Source of the DNA: Opitutaceae bacterium
GTDB lineage: Bacteria > Verrucomicrobiota > Verrucomicrobiia > Opitutales > Opitutaceae
Assembly: GCA_030648295.1 (NCBI GenBank)
Contig: JAUSID010000130.1
Location: 1 to 43,354 of the forward strand
Reading direction: 5' to 3'
Length of the DNA stretch: 43,354 nucleotides
Part shown: one piece after another, positions 37,307-43,354 of the stretch
Numbering within the stretch: position 1 is the stretch's first letter
Layout: each line of letters starts with the position of its first letter
Program-made: the position numbers and the translations under genes
Notes under the pieces: model-generated
The model's database searches: none
The model's input: only the letters and a program-made list of their open reading frames with translations
Told to the model about the DNA's origin: nothing

Positions 37307-39016
37307 TTACATGTCCGCCGGGACGTTGGCCAGGGCCTCCTCGATCGTCGTGAGCCCCTCTTTCACCTTGAGCAGGCTGTCCTGGTGCAGCGTCTTCATG
37401 CCGCTGCGCATCGCGATCCTCTTCAGCTCGGCCGTCTCCGACTCCTTGTTGATCGCGGCCACGAGTTCCTCGTTGTTGACCATCAACTCGTGGATGCCGA
37501 CGCGGCCCTTGTAGCCGCTGCCGCTACACTTCGGGCAGCCCTTCGGGTTGATTTTGAAGATCTGGCCGCTCCAGCCGATCGCCTTCTCGATGATTTCCTT
37601 CTCCCGGCCCTCCGGCGTGTACGGCACCCGGCAGGTCTTGCACACGCGACGCATCAGCCGCTGGGCACACACGCAAAGCAGCGACGATGAAACCATGAAC
37701 GGCTCCACGCCCATTTCCGTGAGGCGCGACACCGTCGTCGGCGCATCGTTGGTGTGCAGAGTCGAGATCAGAAGGTGACCGGTGAGCGCGGCTTCAACCG
37801 CGATGCCGGCCGTTTCCTTGTCACGAATTTCGCCGACGAGAATGATGTCGGGATCCTGCCGCAGGAAGGCGCGCAACGCCGACGCGAACGTCAGCCCGAT
37901 TTGCCGGTGCATCTGCATCTGGTTCAGCCCGGGAAGCGTGTATTCGATCGGATCCTCCGCCGTGCGGATGACGATGTCCGGCGTGTTAATCTCGTTGAGC
38001 GCCGAATACAGCGTCATCGATTTGCCCGAGCCGGTCGGTCCGCAGTGCAAAATCATCCCGTAAGGCTGGCGGATGCACTCGCGGTATCTCCCCAGATTCT
38101 CCTCGGAGAAACCGAGCGCCGGCAGCGGCAGGGTCGACTTCTGCTTGTCGAGGATACGCATGACCACGCCCTCGCCGTGATTGAGGGGCGCGGTGGATAC
38201 GCGCAAGTCGAGGTCGAGATTCTTCTTCGTGAACTGCTTGAACACGATGCGCCCGTCCTGCGGCAACCGCCGCTCCGAGATGTCCAGGTTGCACATGATC
38301 TTCAGGCGCGCGACCAGCGCCGGTCCGACCTTCTTCGGGAGCCGCAGTTTTTCCTGGCATAGTCCGTCGATGCGGTAGCGAACGATGATCTCCTTCTCCT
38401 GCGGCTCGACGTGAATATCGCTCGTGCCGAGGTAATACGCGTCCTCGATGATCCGGTTCGCCAGCTGGATGATCGGGCCGGACTCCTCGTTGACCTCGTC
38501 GTCCTTGAGTTCGCCGTCGCCCTCGTGGCCGTACTCCACGCCGATTTGCTGGACAACGTCATCGAAACCGGCCGTCCGCTCCTGGCCCTTGTTGAACTTG
38601 TCCTTGAGATCCTTCTCCCGCGCCAGCAGCCGGACCACGTTCTTGCCGGTCATCTCCTGGATCTTCGTCGGCAGGGTGACCTCGAACGGATTGGCGAACG
38701 CCACCAGCAGCATCTCGCCCACCTGCCCGACGGGCAGCACGAGATTTTCCTGGCAGAACTCCTGCGGGATCCGCTCGAACGTCTGCGGTGTCACGCGATA
38801 ATGCGCGACGTTGAATGGCGACAAATTCAGCGCGCGCGCCTTCGCCACGAGGCACTGGAACGCCGTGATCTTGAACTCCTCCTGGAGCAGCTTGTCGAGG
38901 GCGTCGCCGTTGAGGTCATCCGGGCGCGTGACGAGCGTGTTCTTCTGCTCGTGGTCGAGCCGGCCCATTTCGACGAGCTTGGAGACAATCTGAAGCTGTA
39001 TTTTTCCGAGCGGCAT
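37307..39016 (-). CDS. pilB: Type IV pilus assembly ATPase PilB / GspE family
   Basis: A 569-residue hexameric motor. The N-terminal MshEN/GspE_N-like domain is at about 1-150. The core motor has [34 protein letters not shown] (Walker A near residue 327), [16 protein letters not shown] (Asp box), [16 protein letters not shown] (Walker B) and [18 protein letters not shown] (His box). A four-Cys zinc element, CKTCRVPY then [12 protein letters not shown], near residue 460 is typical of extension ATPases rather than PilT. It would power pilus or secretion pseudopilus extension. The start is three bases after the stop of the upstream MshEN-like gene. Confidence 0.93.
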   Translation of the reverse strand: MPLGKIQLQIVSKLVEMGRLDHEQKNTLVTRPDDLNGDALDKLLQEEFKITAFQCLVAKARALNLSPFNVAHYRVTPQTFERIPQEFCQENLVLPVGQVGEMLLVAFANPFEVTLPTKIQEMTGKNVVRLLAREKDLKDKFNKGQERTAGFDDVVQQIGVEYGHEGDGELKDDEVNEESGPIIQLANRIIEDAYYLGTSDIHVEPQEKEIIVRYRIDGLCQEKLRLPKKVGPALVARLKIMCNLDISERRLPQDGRIVFKQFTKKNLDLDLRVSTAPLNHGEGVVMRILDKQKSTLPLPALGFSEENLGRYRECIRQPYGMILHCGPTGSGKSMTLYSALNEINTPDIVIRTAEDPIEYTLPGLNQMQMHRQIGLTFASALRAFLRQDPDIILVGEIRDKETAGIAVEAALTGHLLISTLHTNDAPTTVSRLTEMGVEPFMVSSSLLCVCAQRLMRRVCKTCRVPYTPEGREKEIIEKAIGWSGQIFKINPKGCPKCSGSGYKGRVGIHELMVNNEELVAAINKESETAELKRIAMRSGMKTLHQDSLLKVKEGLTTIEEALANVPADM

Positions 39017-39019
39017 GGC

Positions 39020-39598
39020 TTATTTGGCGGCGGCGGGGGCGGGGGCGGAAACGGCGGCGGCGGGGTTTGCCGGCGCCGCAGGCGCCTTTGGTGGGGCAAC
39101 CGGCTCGACGCTCGCATGTGGCACCGCAAGTTTCTCCAGGTAGTCGGCGATGGTTTCGAGCGTGGTCCCAAACCACAGCACCGGACCGCCGAGTTGTTTT
39201 TCCCAGTAACTCCGGACGGCCGGGCTGAGATAATAAGCGGTGGCGACGAAGAAAAATTCCTCTTCGCGATCGAACGGGATCGACCACGTCGCCCAGCAGG
39301 CGTCGACGTCGATGTATTTCTTCGCGTCGTCGGGCACTTCGTATTCGCGCAAATCCACCAGGCCGACCCCATCGGTCTCCACGATGTGGTGCAGCATGTC
39401 GTCCTCCTTCAGCACCTTCAAGTCGTACGCGAGGATGCCGAGAATCGTGCACTGCCGCGGCTGGCCGGCGCCGACGAGTTCGATCAACTTCTCGTTGGCC
39501 GTCTCGAGATCCTCAATCTTGACCAGATTGTGCTCGACGAGGGCCGCACCGAGCAGCCGGTTTGCGCGCATCAGAAGCGGACGATGTTCCTTGGACAT
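39020..39598 (-). CDS. Small MshEN/GspE_N-like protein upstream of pilB
   Basis: A 192-residue protein. RANRLLGAALVEHNLVKIED followed by LETANEKLIELVGAG resembles the N-terminal domain found in PilB/GspE-type ATPases and related GspE_N proteins. It has no Walker motifs. The C-terminus (about 165-192) is a low-complexity Ala/Pro tail. The gene lies 20 bases after obg and three bases before pilB, so it is surely co-transcribed with pilB. It may be a free-standing adaptor or regulator of the pilus ATPase, possibly one that binds cyclic di-GMP as some MshEN domains do. I infer this and cannot see the binding residues with confidence. Confidence 0.65.
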   Translation of the reverse strand: MSKEHRPLLMRANRLLGAALVEHNLVKIEDLETANEKLIELVGAGQPRQCTILGILAYDLKVLKEDDMLHHIVETDGVGLVDLREYEVPDDAKKYIDVDACWATWSIPFDREEEFFFVATAYYLSPAVRSYWEKQLGGPVLWFGTTLETIADYLEKLAVPHASVEPVAPPKAPAAPANPAAAVSAPAPAAAK

Positions 39599-39618
39599 GT
39601 TGGGAACGGGAAGTTGGC

Positions 39619-40659
39619 TCAGGCCGCGCGAGCACGCGACGATTTTTCAGCGGATCGGAATCTGGCGACCCGTTTTAACAGTTCTTTTTTCAACCGGTCC
39701 AGCCCTTCGCCCGTCAGGCACGAGATTTCGAGCACATCCACGATCTTGTAGCGCTTCTTGAATTTCGCGAGCTGCTCCGCGGCGGCCGCCACGTCCATCT
39801 TGTTCGCCACGACGACGCGCGGCTTCTCGAGCAACTTTGGGTCATACAGTTTCAGCTCGTTGAGCAGGTGCTTGTAGTCGTCCCGCGGATCCCGCGCATC
39901 CGTCGCCGCCATGTCGATGAGGAAGATCAGCAGCGCGCAGCGTTCGATGTGGCGCAGAAACCGCTGGCCCAGCCCGCGGTTCTCGTGCGCGCCTTCGATC
40001 AACCCCGGAACGTCGGCCAGGAGCAGACGTTTGTGCCCCTTCACCTCATCGAGATAATCGATCACCCCAATTTGCGGGTGCAGCGTCGTGAACGGATACG
40101 CCGCGGTCTTCGGCCGCGCCTTCGTAATCCGGGTGGTGAGCGAGGATTTTCCGGCGTTCGGAAAGCCCACCAGCCCAACGTCGGCGATGCTCTTCAACAC
40201 CAGGCGATACGTTCCCTTCTCACCCTCCTGTCCCGCGTTGGCGCGGCGAGGCGCGCGGTTGGTCGACGTCTTGAAATGCGTGTTGCCCCACCCGCCGTTC
40301 CCGCCCTTGCAGAGCGTGATGCGCTGGCCGTCCTCAATCACTTCCGCCACCGGCTTTTCGCTTTCAACGTCGGTGACGATGGTGCCGAGCGGCAGCCGGA
40401 TGATGCACGGTTTACCGTCGCGGCCGTTGCAGTCGGACCCCTGGCCATGCTCGCCGCGTTCCCCCCGCCAGTGCGGCTGGAACTTGTAGTCGACGAGGTT
40501 GTTGGTGTTGACGTCGCCGACGAGGATCACGTCACCGCCGCGGCCGCCATCGCCGCCATTGGGTCCGCCCCAGGGCTCGAATTTTTCACGGCGAAAACCA
40601 ATGCAACCGCGCCCGCCGTCACCGGCCGAAAGCTTAACTGTGCACTCATCGACAAACAT
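39619..40659 (-). CDS. obg: GTPase Obg/CgtA
   Basis: A 346-residue ribosome-associated GTPase involved in large-subunit assembly and stress control. The glycine-rich Obg fold is at the start (GDGGRGCIGFRREKFEPWGG, PNGGDGGRGGDVILVGD). The GTPase domain has GFPNAGKSSLTTRI (G1), the switch I Thr in FTTLHPQIG, DVPGLIEGAHENRGLG (G3), ANKMD (G4) and SCLTGEG (G5). The C-terminal OCT domain is absent, which is common outside Firmicutes. It leads the obg, MshEN-like, pilB operon and is divergent from the MNT-HEPN remnant. Confidence 0.96.
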   Translation of the reverse strand: MFVDECTVKLSAGDGGRGCIGFRREKFEPWGGPNGGDGGRGGDVILVGDVNTNNLVDYKFQPHWRGERGEHGQGSDCNGRDGKPCIIRLPLGTIVTDVESEKPVAEVIEDGQRITLCKGGNGGWGNTHFKTSTNRAPRRANAGQEGEKGTYRLVLKSIADVGLVGFPNAGKSSLTTRITKARPKTAAYPFTTLHPQIGVIDYLDEVKGHKRLLLADVPGLIEGAHENRGLGQRFLRHIERCALLIFLIDMAATDARDPRDDYKHLLNELKLYDPKLLEKPRVVVANKMDVAAAAEQLAKFKKRYKIVDVLEISCLTGEGLDRLKKELLKRVARFRSAEKSSRARAA

Positions 40660-40718
40660 GAGACCACGATGCAGAACCCCGGGACTTTGCCAAGGGGCGG
40701 GTGCGGGGAACCGTGATC

Positions 40719-40733
40719 CGGGCGTCTCGCCCG
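40719..40733. repeat. Palindromic intergenic repeat (CGGGCG-TCT-CGCCCG)
   Basis: A 6-bp inverted repeat with loop TCT, upstream of obg and of the MNT gene. Its complement (CGGGCG-AGA-CGCCCG) is the core of the units at 16772, 18462 and 20261, so it is the same family in the opposite orientation. Confidence 0.55.
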
Positions 40734-40904
40734 TGGGTTGTGAGTGGCACCGGCATCCCTGGTCGCCTACGGCGCCGCCAGAGGCGGGTAAACCTGCCGG
40801 TGGTTTTCGTGTTTCCTCATGAGCAGGCCGCTCCCGCCCCCAGCGAAGTAAAGGGCGGATGGGGTGGGCTTGCCTCGGTGGGCGACGCTGAACATGGTTC
40901 GCGC

Positions 40905-41312
40905 ATGAACGTTGCCGGCCTGCCCATCGCGCTCGACCGCGAAACGCTCGCGGAGTTTTGCCGGGCGCGTGGCATCCGGAAGCTGAGTCTGTTCGGCTCG
41001 GTCTTGCGCGATGATTTTGATCCCGGTCGCAGCGACGTGGATGTGCTCGTGGAGTATGAGCCCAACGTCAGGCCGAGTTGGGACATCTTTGAACACGCGC
41101 GTGATTTCGGACGACTCGTCGGCCACTCTGTTGATATGAACACGCCCGGCATGCTGAGCCGTCATTTTGCGGACGCGGTGATGCGCGTCGCGCTCCCCAT
41201 ATATCATGCTGTGAGGCCAGACATCGTGTGGAACACCGCTGTCGAGCATCTTGCGCCACTGGAAGCCCAGATCGCATCGATCCTCCACGCGGACTTTGAC
41301 GAAGAGCCTTGA
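40905..41312 (+). CDS. MNT-domain nucleotidyltransferase fused to a HEPN toxin tail (deletion remnant)
   Basis: A 135-residue protein. Residues about 15-60 form a minimal nucleotidyltransferase: LSLFGSVLRDDFDPGRSDVD carries GS and the DxD metal pair of MntA/Nth-type antitoxins. It continues to a normal MNT end (SVDMNTPGMLSRHF). After about residue 100 the sequence changes to RPDIVWNTAVEHLAPLEAQI, which matches the C-terminus of DUF86 HEPN toxins. The toxin body with its R(x)4-6H active site is missing. I infer an internal deletion that joined the antitoxin and the last helix of its toxin in frame. ATG 40905 was chosen by family length. Confidence 0.7.
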   Translation: MNVAGLPIALDRETLAEFCRARGIRKLSLFGSVLRDDFDPGRSDVDVLVEYEPNVRPSWDIFEHARDFGRLVGHSVDMNTPGMLSRHFADAVMRVALPIYHAVRPDIVWNTAVEHLAPLEAQIASILHADFDEEP

Positions 41313-41383
41313 ATGCCGCGCCCAGGCCGGGTTTCTCTTTTCTCCCGAACAATCCTTTCTCTCTCACCCGGAACCGAAAAATC

Positions 41384-41389
41384 TAAAAT
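41384..41389 (+). promoter_or_regulatory. Possible -10 box before the hairpin element
   Basis: TAAAAT at 41384-41389 lies about 27 bases before the base of the large hairpin. A transcript started near 41397 would begin just outside it. No good -35 is visible. Low confidence. Confidence 0.2.
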
Positions 41390-41415
41390 CCATTTCGCGT
41401 AGCTTCGGCTGCTGT

Positions 41416-41526
41416 CCAAGACGAAACCGCTAGATTTCGACACAGAGGACATCGCTCGACGCACGCCCCCGACTGGGGGCGTGTCGAAAGCGTCTCTCTG
41501 TGGGCTCCTAGCGGTGCCTGTCTTGG
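41416..41526. other. Large multi-segment imperfect palindrome (possible structured RNA or DNA element)
   Basis: Four separated helices nest perfectly around a GACT tetraloop. CCAAGAC (41416) pairs with GTCTTGG (41520). CCGCTAG (41427) pairs with CTAGCGG (41508). CACAGAG (41441) pairs with CTCTGTG (41496). CACGCCCCC (41462) pairs with GGGGGCGTG (41475). The largest internal loop can add CGCT/AGCG pairs. That is 30 or more Watson-Crick pairs over 111 bases, interrupted by small internal loops, in a 480-base stretch without a gene. I do not recognise it as a known RNA class; function and transcribed strand are unknown. Confidence 0.6.
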
Positions 41527-41606
41527 GGCGTGTGTAGGCACGTCCCTTTCGCGTTTTTAGGAGCAGGCACCTCGCAGAGTCTCACAAGAGCAAAGCCATC
41601 CCGACA

Positions 41607-41640
41607 GAGGGCTGAACATCACGCGACTGTTCACGCCCTC
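41607..41640. other. Second strong hairpin in the same gene-free stretch
   Basis: GAGGGC-TGAACA (41607-41618) pairs with TGTTCA (41628-41633), a bulged C, and GCCCTC (41635-41640), giving 12 pairs and a 9-base loop. A weaker CAGGC/GCCTG hairpin follows at about 41702-41718. The region 41313-41795 otherwise holds no recognisable gene. Confidence 0.5.
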
Positions 41641-41795
41641 GTGCCCCGAACCTTCGATCTCTTCGCGCAAGCGCTGCTGCTTGCCCTTCGCGCAATTCCG
41701 TCAGGCCTTTTTAGCCTGGCGCTGTTCTCAGATCCACTGGGGCTTCGTTGCCGCGTGCAGTGTATGTTCGCCAAGGCCTGCTGATTCGCACCGCC

Positions 41796-43354
41796 GTGGC
41801 CCGCAAATACGACGACCTTACGTGCGAGCAATTGATTGCTCTGCTCAAGGCCCATGATGAGCACCGCTTTGGTCTCATCTGGGAACGCGACGAATCTGTC
41901 ATCGGCGTAGATCGCTCGCGCAATTCCGATTTCATCGCCTTCAACTTTGAGTCTTCGCTCTCTATCGGTGACGTGCCTCATCACCACCTGCTCATTGAGG
42001 CCGACAACTTCGACGCGCTCCGAGCCCTGCGCATGACGCATAAAGGCCGCGTGAAATGTATTTTCATCGATCCCCCCTACAACACTGGAAGCGACGACTT
42101 CGTCTACAACGACCGCTTCCTCGATCGCGAGCACCGCTACCGCCACTCGGTTTGGCTGGAGTTTATGTACCAGCGACTGGTTCTTGCTCGCGATCTGCTC
42201 ACGCCCGATGGCGTTATTTTCGTCTGCATTGGCGAGGAGGAGGTTCACCGCCTCGGCTGCCTGCTCGACGAAGTTTTTCCCGGCAAAAAGGTTGGCACGT
42301 TCGTCTGGCGCACCCGCTCTGGAGCCAATGACTCCCGCGAATACTTTCGGAGCACCGATCACGAATACGTTCTTTGCTATGCCAACCCAGCCTTCGCCTT
42401 TGGCGGCAACGTCAAAGACACCTCTGCCTACACCAATCCCGATAAGGATTCACGCGGCCCATGGCAAAACGACAACCTCGTCAAAGCCCATAATCGCCAC
42501 CAGCGCCCCGAAGCTTTCTATCCAATTCAAAATCCAACAACCGGCGTCTGGTATGCCGCCGATCCCGATAGTGTGTGGCGTTTCGCTTCTGAGAAGAAGT
42601 TGAAGCCGGGCCAAAAGCTCCGCGCCAAGCCGATGGAGCAGCTCATCCGCGAAGACAAAGTAATTTGGCCCGGGGACGCACGCACCGTCCGCTACGAGAC
42701 GCTCGCTGAACTTCACGCCGCCATTGATGCTGGCACCGCTCCGCGCAATCTGCGCCGCGACGTCCCGGATCTCGAGTTCTGGATCGGCAAGATCATCGGC
42801 TACGGCAAGCCCCGCTACAAACGCCATCTCGCCGAGGTGAAGCGCAGCGAGAAACCCTTCTCCACATGGATTCGTCCGGTCGCCGACAAGGAGGTCGCGC
42901 CTGATGACGTGGAATCGCTTGAAGTCGGCGGCACCAACGAGGGCACCGCGCTTATCAAACAAATCCTCGGCAACAAAGATTTCGCTTATCCCAAGCCGCT
43001 CTCGCTCGTGCAAGGTCTGCTCGCGCAGTCCATCGGTCCCGATGACATCGTCCTCGATTTCTTCGCCGGTTCCGGCACGACCGGCCACGCCGTGCTCATG
43101 CTCAACGCCGAGGACGGCGGCAACCGGCGCTTCATTCTTGTATCCAGCACCGAAGCCACCGCGGACCAGCCCGACAAAAACGTGTGCCGCGATGTCTGCC
43201 AGCAGCGCCTAGCCCTGCGCTTGCCCCACAAAAGGGACTGTAGCGCATCAGTCGTCGGCGCCGCGGGCGCGCCTCCGGCTCAGGCCGACGATTTGAACCA
43301 TGGCGCGAAACTGCGCGTAGCCTTTCCACAAGCACTCGTATCCAGGATTCCCAT
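41796..43354 (+). CDS. Type III-like (Mod) adenine DNA methyltransferase, 3' end disrupted
   Basis: A frame open to the window end, starting at GTG 41796 with ARKYDDLTCEQLIALLKAHD, the usual start of type III Mod-like methyltransferases. IFIDPPYNTGSDDFVYND (motif IV, DPPY near residue 92) precedes VLDFFAGSGTTGHAVL (motif I near 422). That order marks the beta class of N6-adenine enzymes. After NVCRDVCQQRLAL (about 43215) the translation loses family likeness, and the opposite strand carries what looks like a transposase C-terminus. I infer an insertion-sequence junction near 43215-43245, so the methyltransferase is probably broken. No restriction subunit is visible. Confidence 0.82.
   Translation, partial: MARKYDDLTCEQLIALLKAHDEHRFGLIWERDESVIGVDRSRNSDFIAFNFESSLSIGDVPHHHLLIEADNFDALRALRMTHKGRVKCIFIDPPYNTGSDDFVYNDRFLDREHRYRHSVWLEFMYQRLVLARDLLTPDGVIFVCIGEEEVHRLGCLLDEVFPGKKVGTFVWRTRSGANDSREYFRSTDHEYVLCYANPAFAFGGNVKDTSAYTNPDKDSRGPWQNDNLVKAHNRHQRPEAFYPIQNPTTGVWYAADPDSVWRFASEKKLKPGQKLRAKPMEQLIREDKVIWPGDARTVRYETLAELHAAIDAGTAPRNLRRDVPDLEFWIGKIIGYGKPRYKRHLAEVKRSEKPFSTWIRPVADKEVAPDDVESLEVGGTNEGTALIKQILGNKDFAYPKPLSLVQGLLAQSIGPDDIVLDFFAGSGTTGHAVLMLNAEDGGNRRFILVSSTEATADQPDKNVCRDVCQQRLALRLPHKRDCSASVVGAAGAPPAQADDLNHGAKLRVAFPQALVSRIP
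43248..43354 (-). CDS. Probable transposase C-terminus (partial, runs off right edge)
   Basis: On the minus strand a frame entering from the window edge reads NPGYECLWKGYAQFRAMVQ, followed by a basic tail ending GADD and a stop at 43248-43250. The pattern PGYxxLWxGYxxFxxMV resembles the C-terminus of IS4-type DDE transposases, though I cannot confirm the family. It sits exactly where the methyltransferase loses homology, supporting an insertion. The bases between the two (about 43216-43247) would contain the terminal inverted repeat. Confidence 0.45.
   Translation of the reverse strand, partial: GNPGYECLWKGYAQFRAMVQIVGLSRRRARGADD

Noticed and set aside
41416-41526. Integron attC site
   Set aside because: The palindrome is attC-like in shape, but the GTTRRRY/RYYYAAC core boxes are absent at its ends and no integron integrase is present.

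Overview
This is a GC-rich chromosomal window, most likely from a Verrucomicrobiota bacterium of the Opitutaceae type. That placement is an inference from gene content: a membrane-anchored WA/LP-rich helical-repeat protein, a Tat-dependent Gfo/Idh/MocA oxidoreductase facing a URO-D family protein, ThuA-like and CehA/McbA-like proteins, and abundant short intergenic repeats. No database search was possible, so all family names come from motifs I can read in the translations.

Layout. 1-780 is a graveyard of transposon and recombinase fragments. 850-7966 (minus strand) holds a nucleotidyltransferase and a tightly overlapping four-gene operon: a receiver-histidine kinase, a ketosynthase-like protein that lacks both catalytic histidines, a membrane histidine kinase, and a GAF-containing degenerate kinase. 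This is the most unusual protein-coding system here, and its last three genes differ in base composition from the rest of the window. A tRNA-Cys separates it from a rightward block of housekeeping genes: a ParA-like ATPase, two ABC-2 permeases, RNase III, Mfd and a SurA-like PPIase. ThuA-like, RadC and cardiolipin synthase genes follow, then tRNA-Tyr.

20298-26514 (minus strand) is central carbon metabolism: a GH13 glycogen-debranching-type enzyme, gap, pgk and tpiA. Its gaps are filled with simple-repeat arrays. 26741-36532 is accessory: helical-repeat protein, CehA/McbA-like protein, alpha/beta hydrolase, mnmA (with a repeat array inserted inside the reading frame), URO-D protein, Gfo/Idh/MocA oxidoreductase and a LysE exporter. 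36565-40659 (minus strand) reads obg, a small MshEN-like protein, the pilus ATPase pilB, and a TPR lipoprotein.

40905-43354 is a defence-type island. It holds a MNT nucleotidyltransferase carrying the tail of a HEPN toxin (a deletion scar), a 480-base non-coding stretch with a large multi-segment hairpin, and a type III-like DNA methyltransferase whose 3' end appears cut by an insertion sequence that runs off the window.

The most notable signals are the ketosynthase/three-kinase operon, the structured element upstream of the methyltransferase, the MNT-HEPN scar, and a family of period-7 repeats with changing words, one of which is translated inside MnmA.
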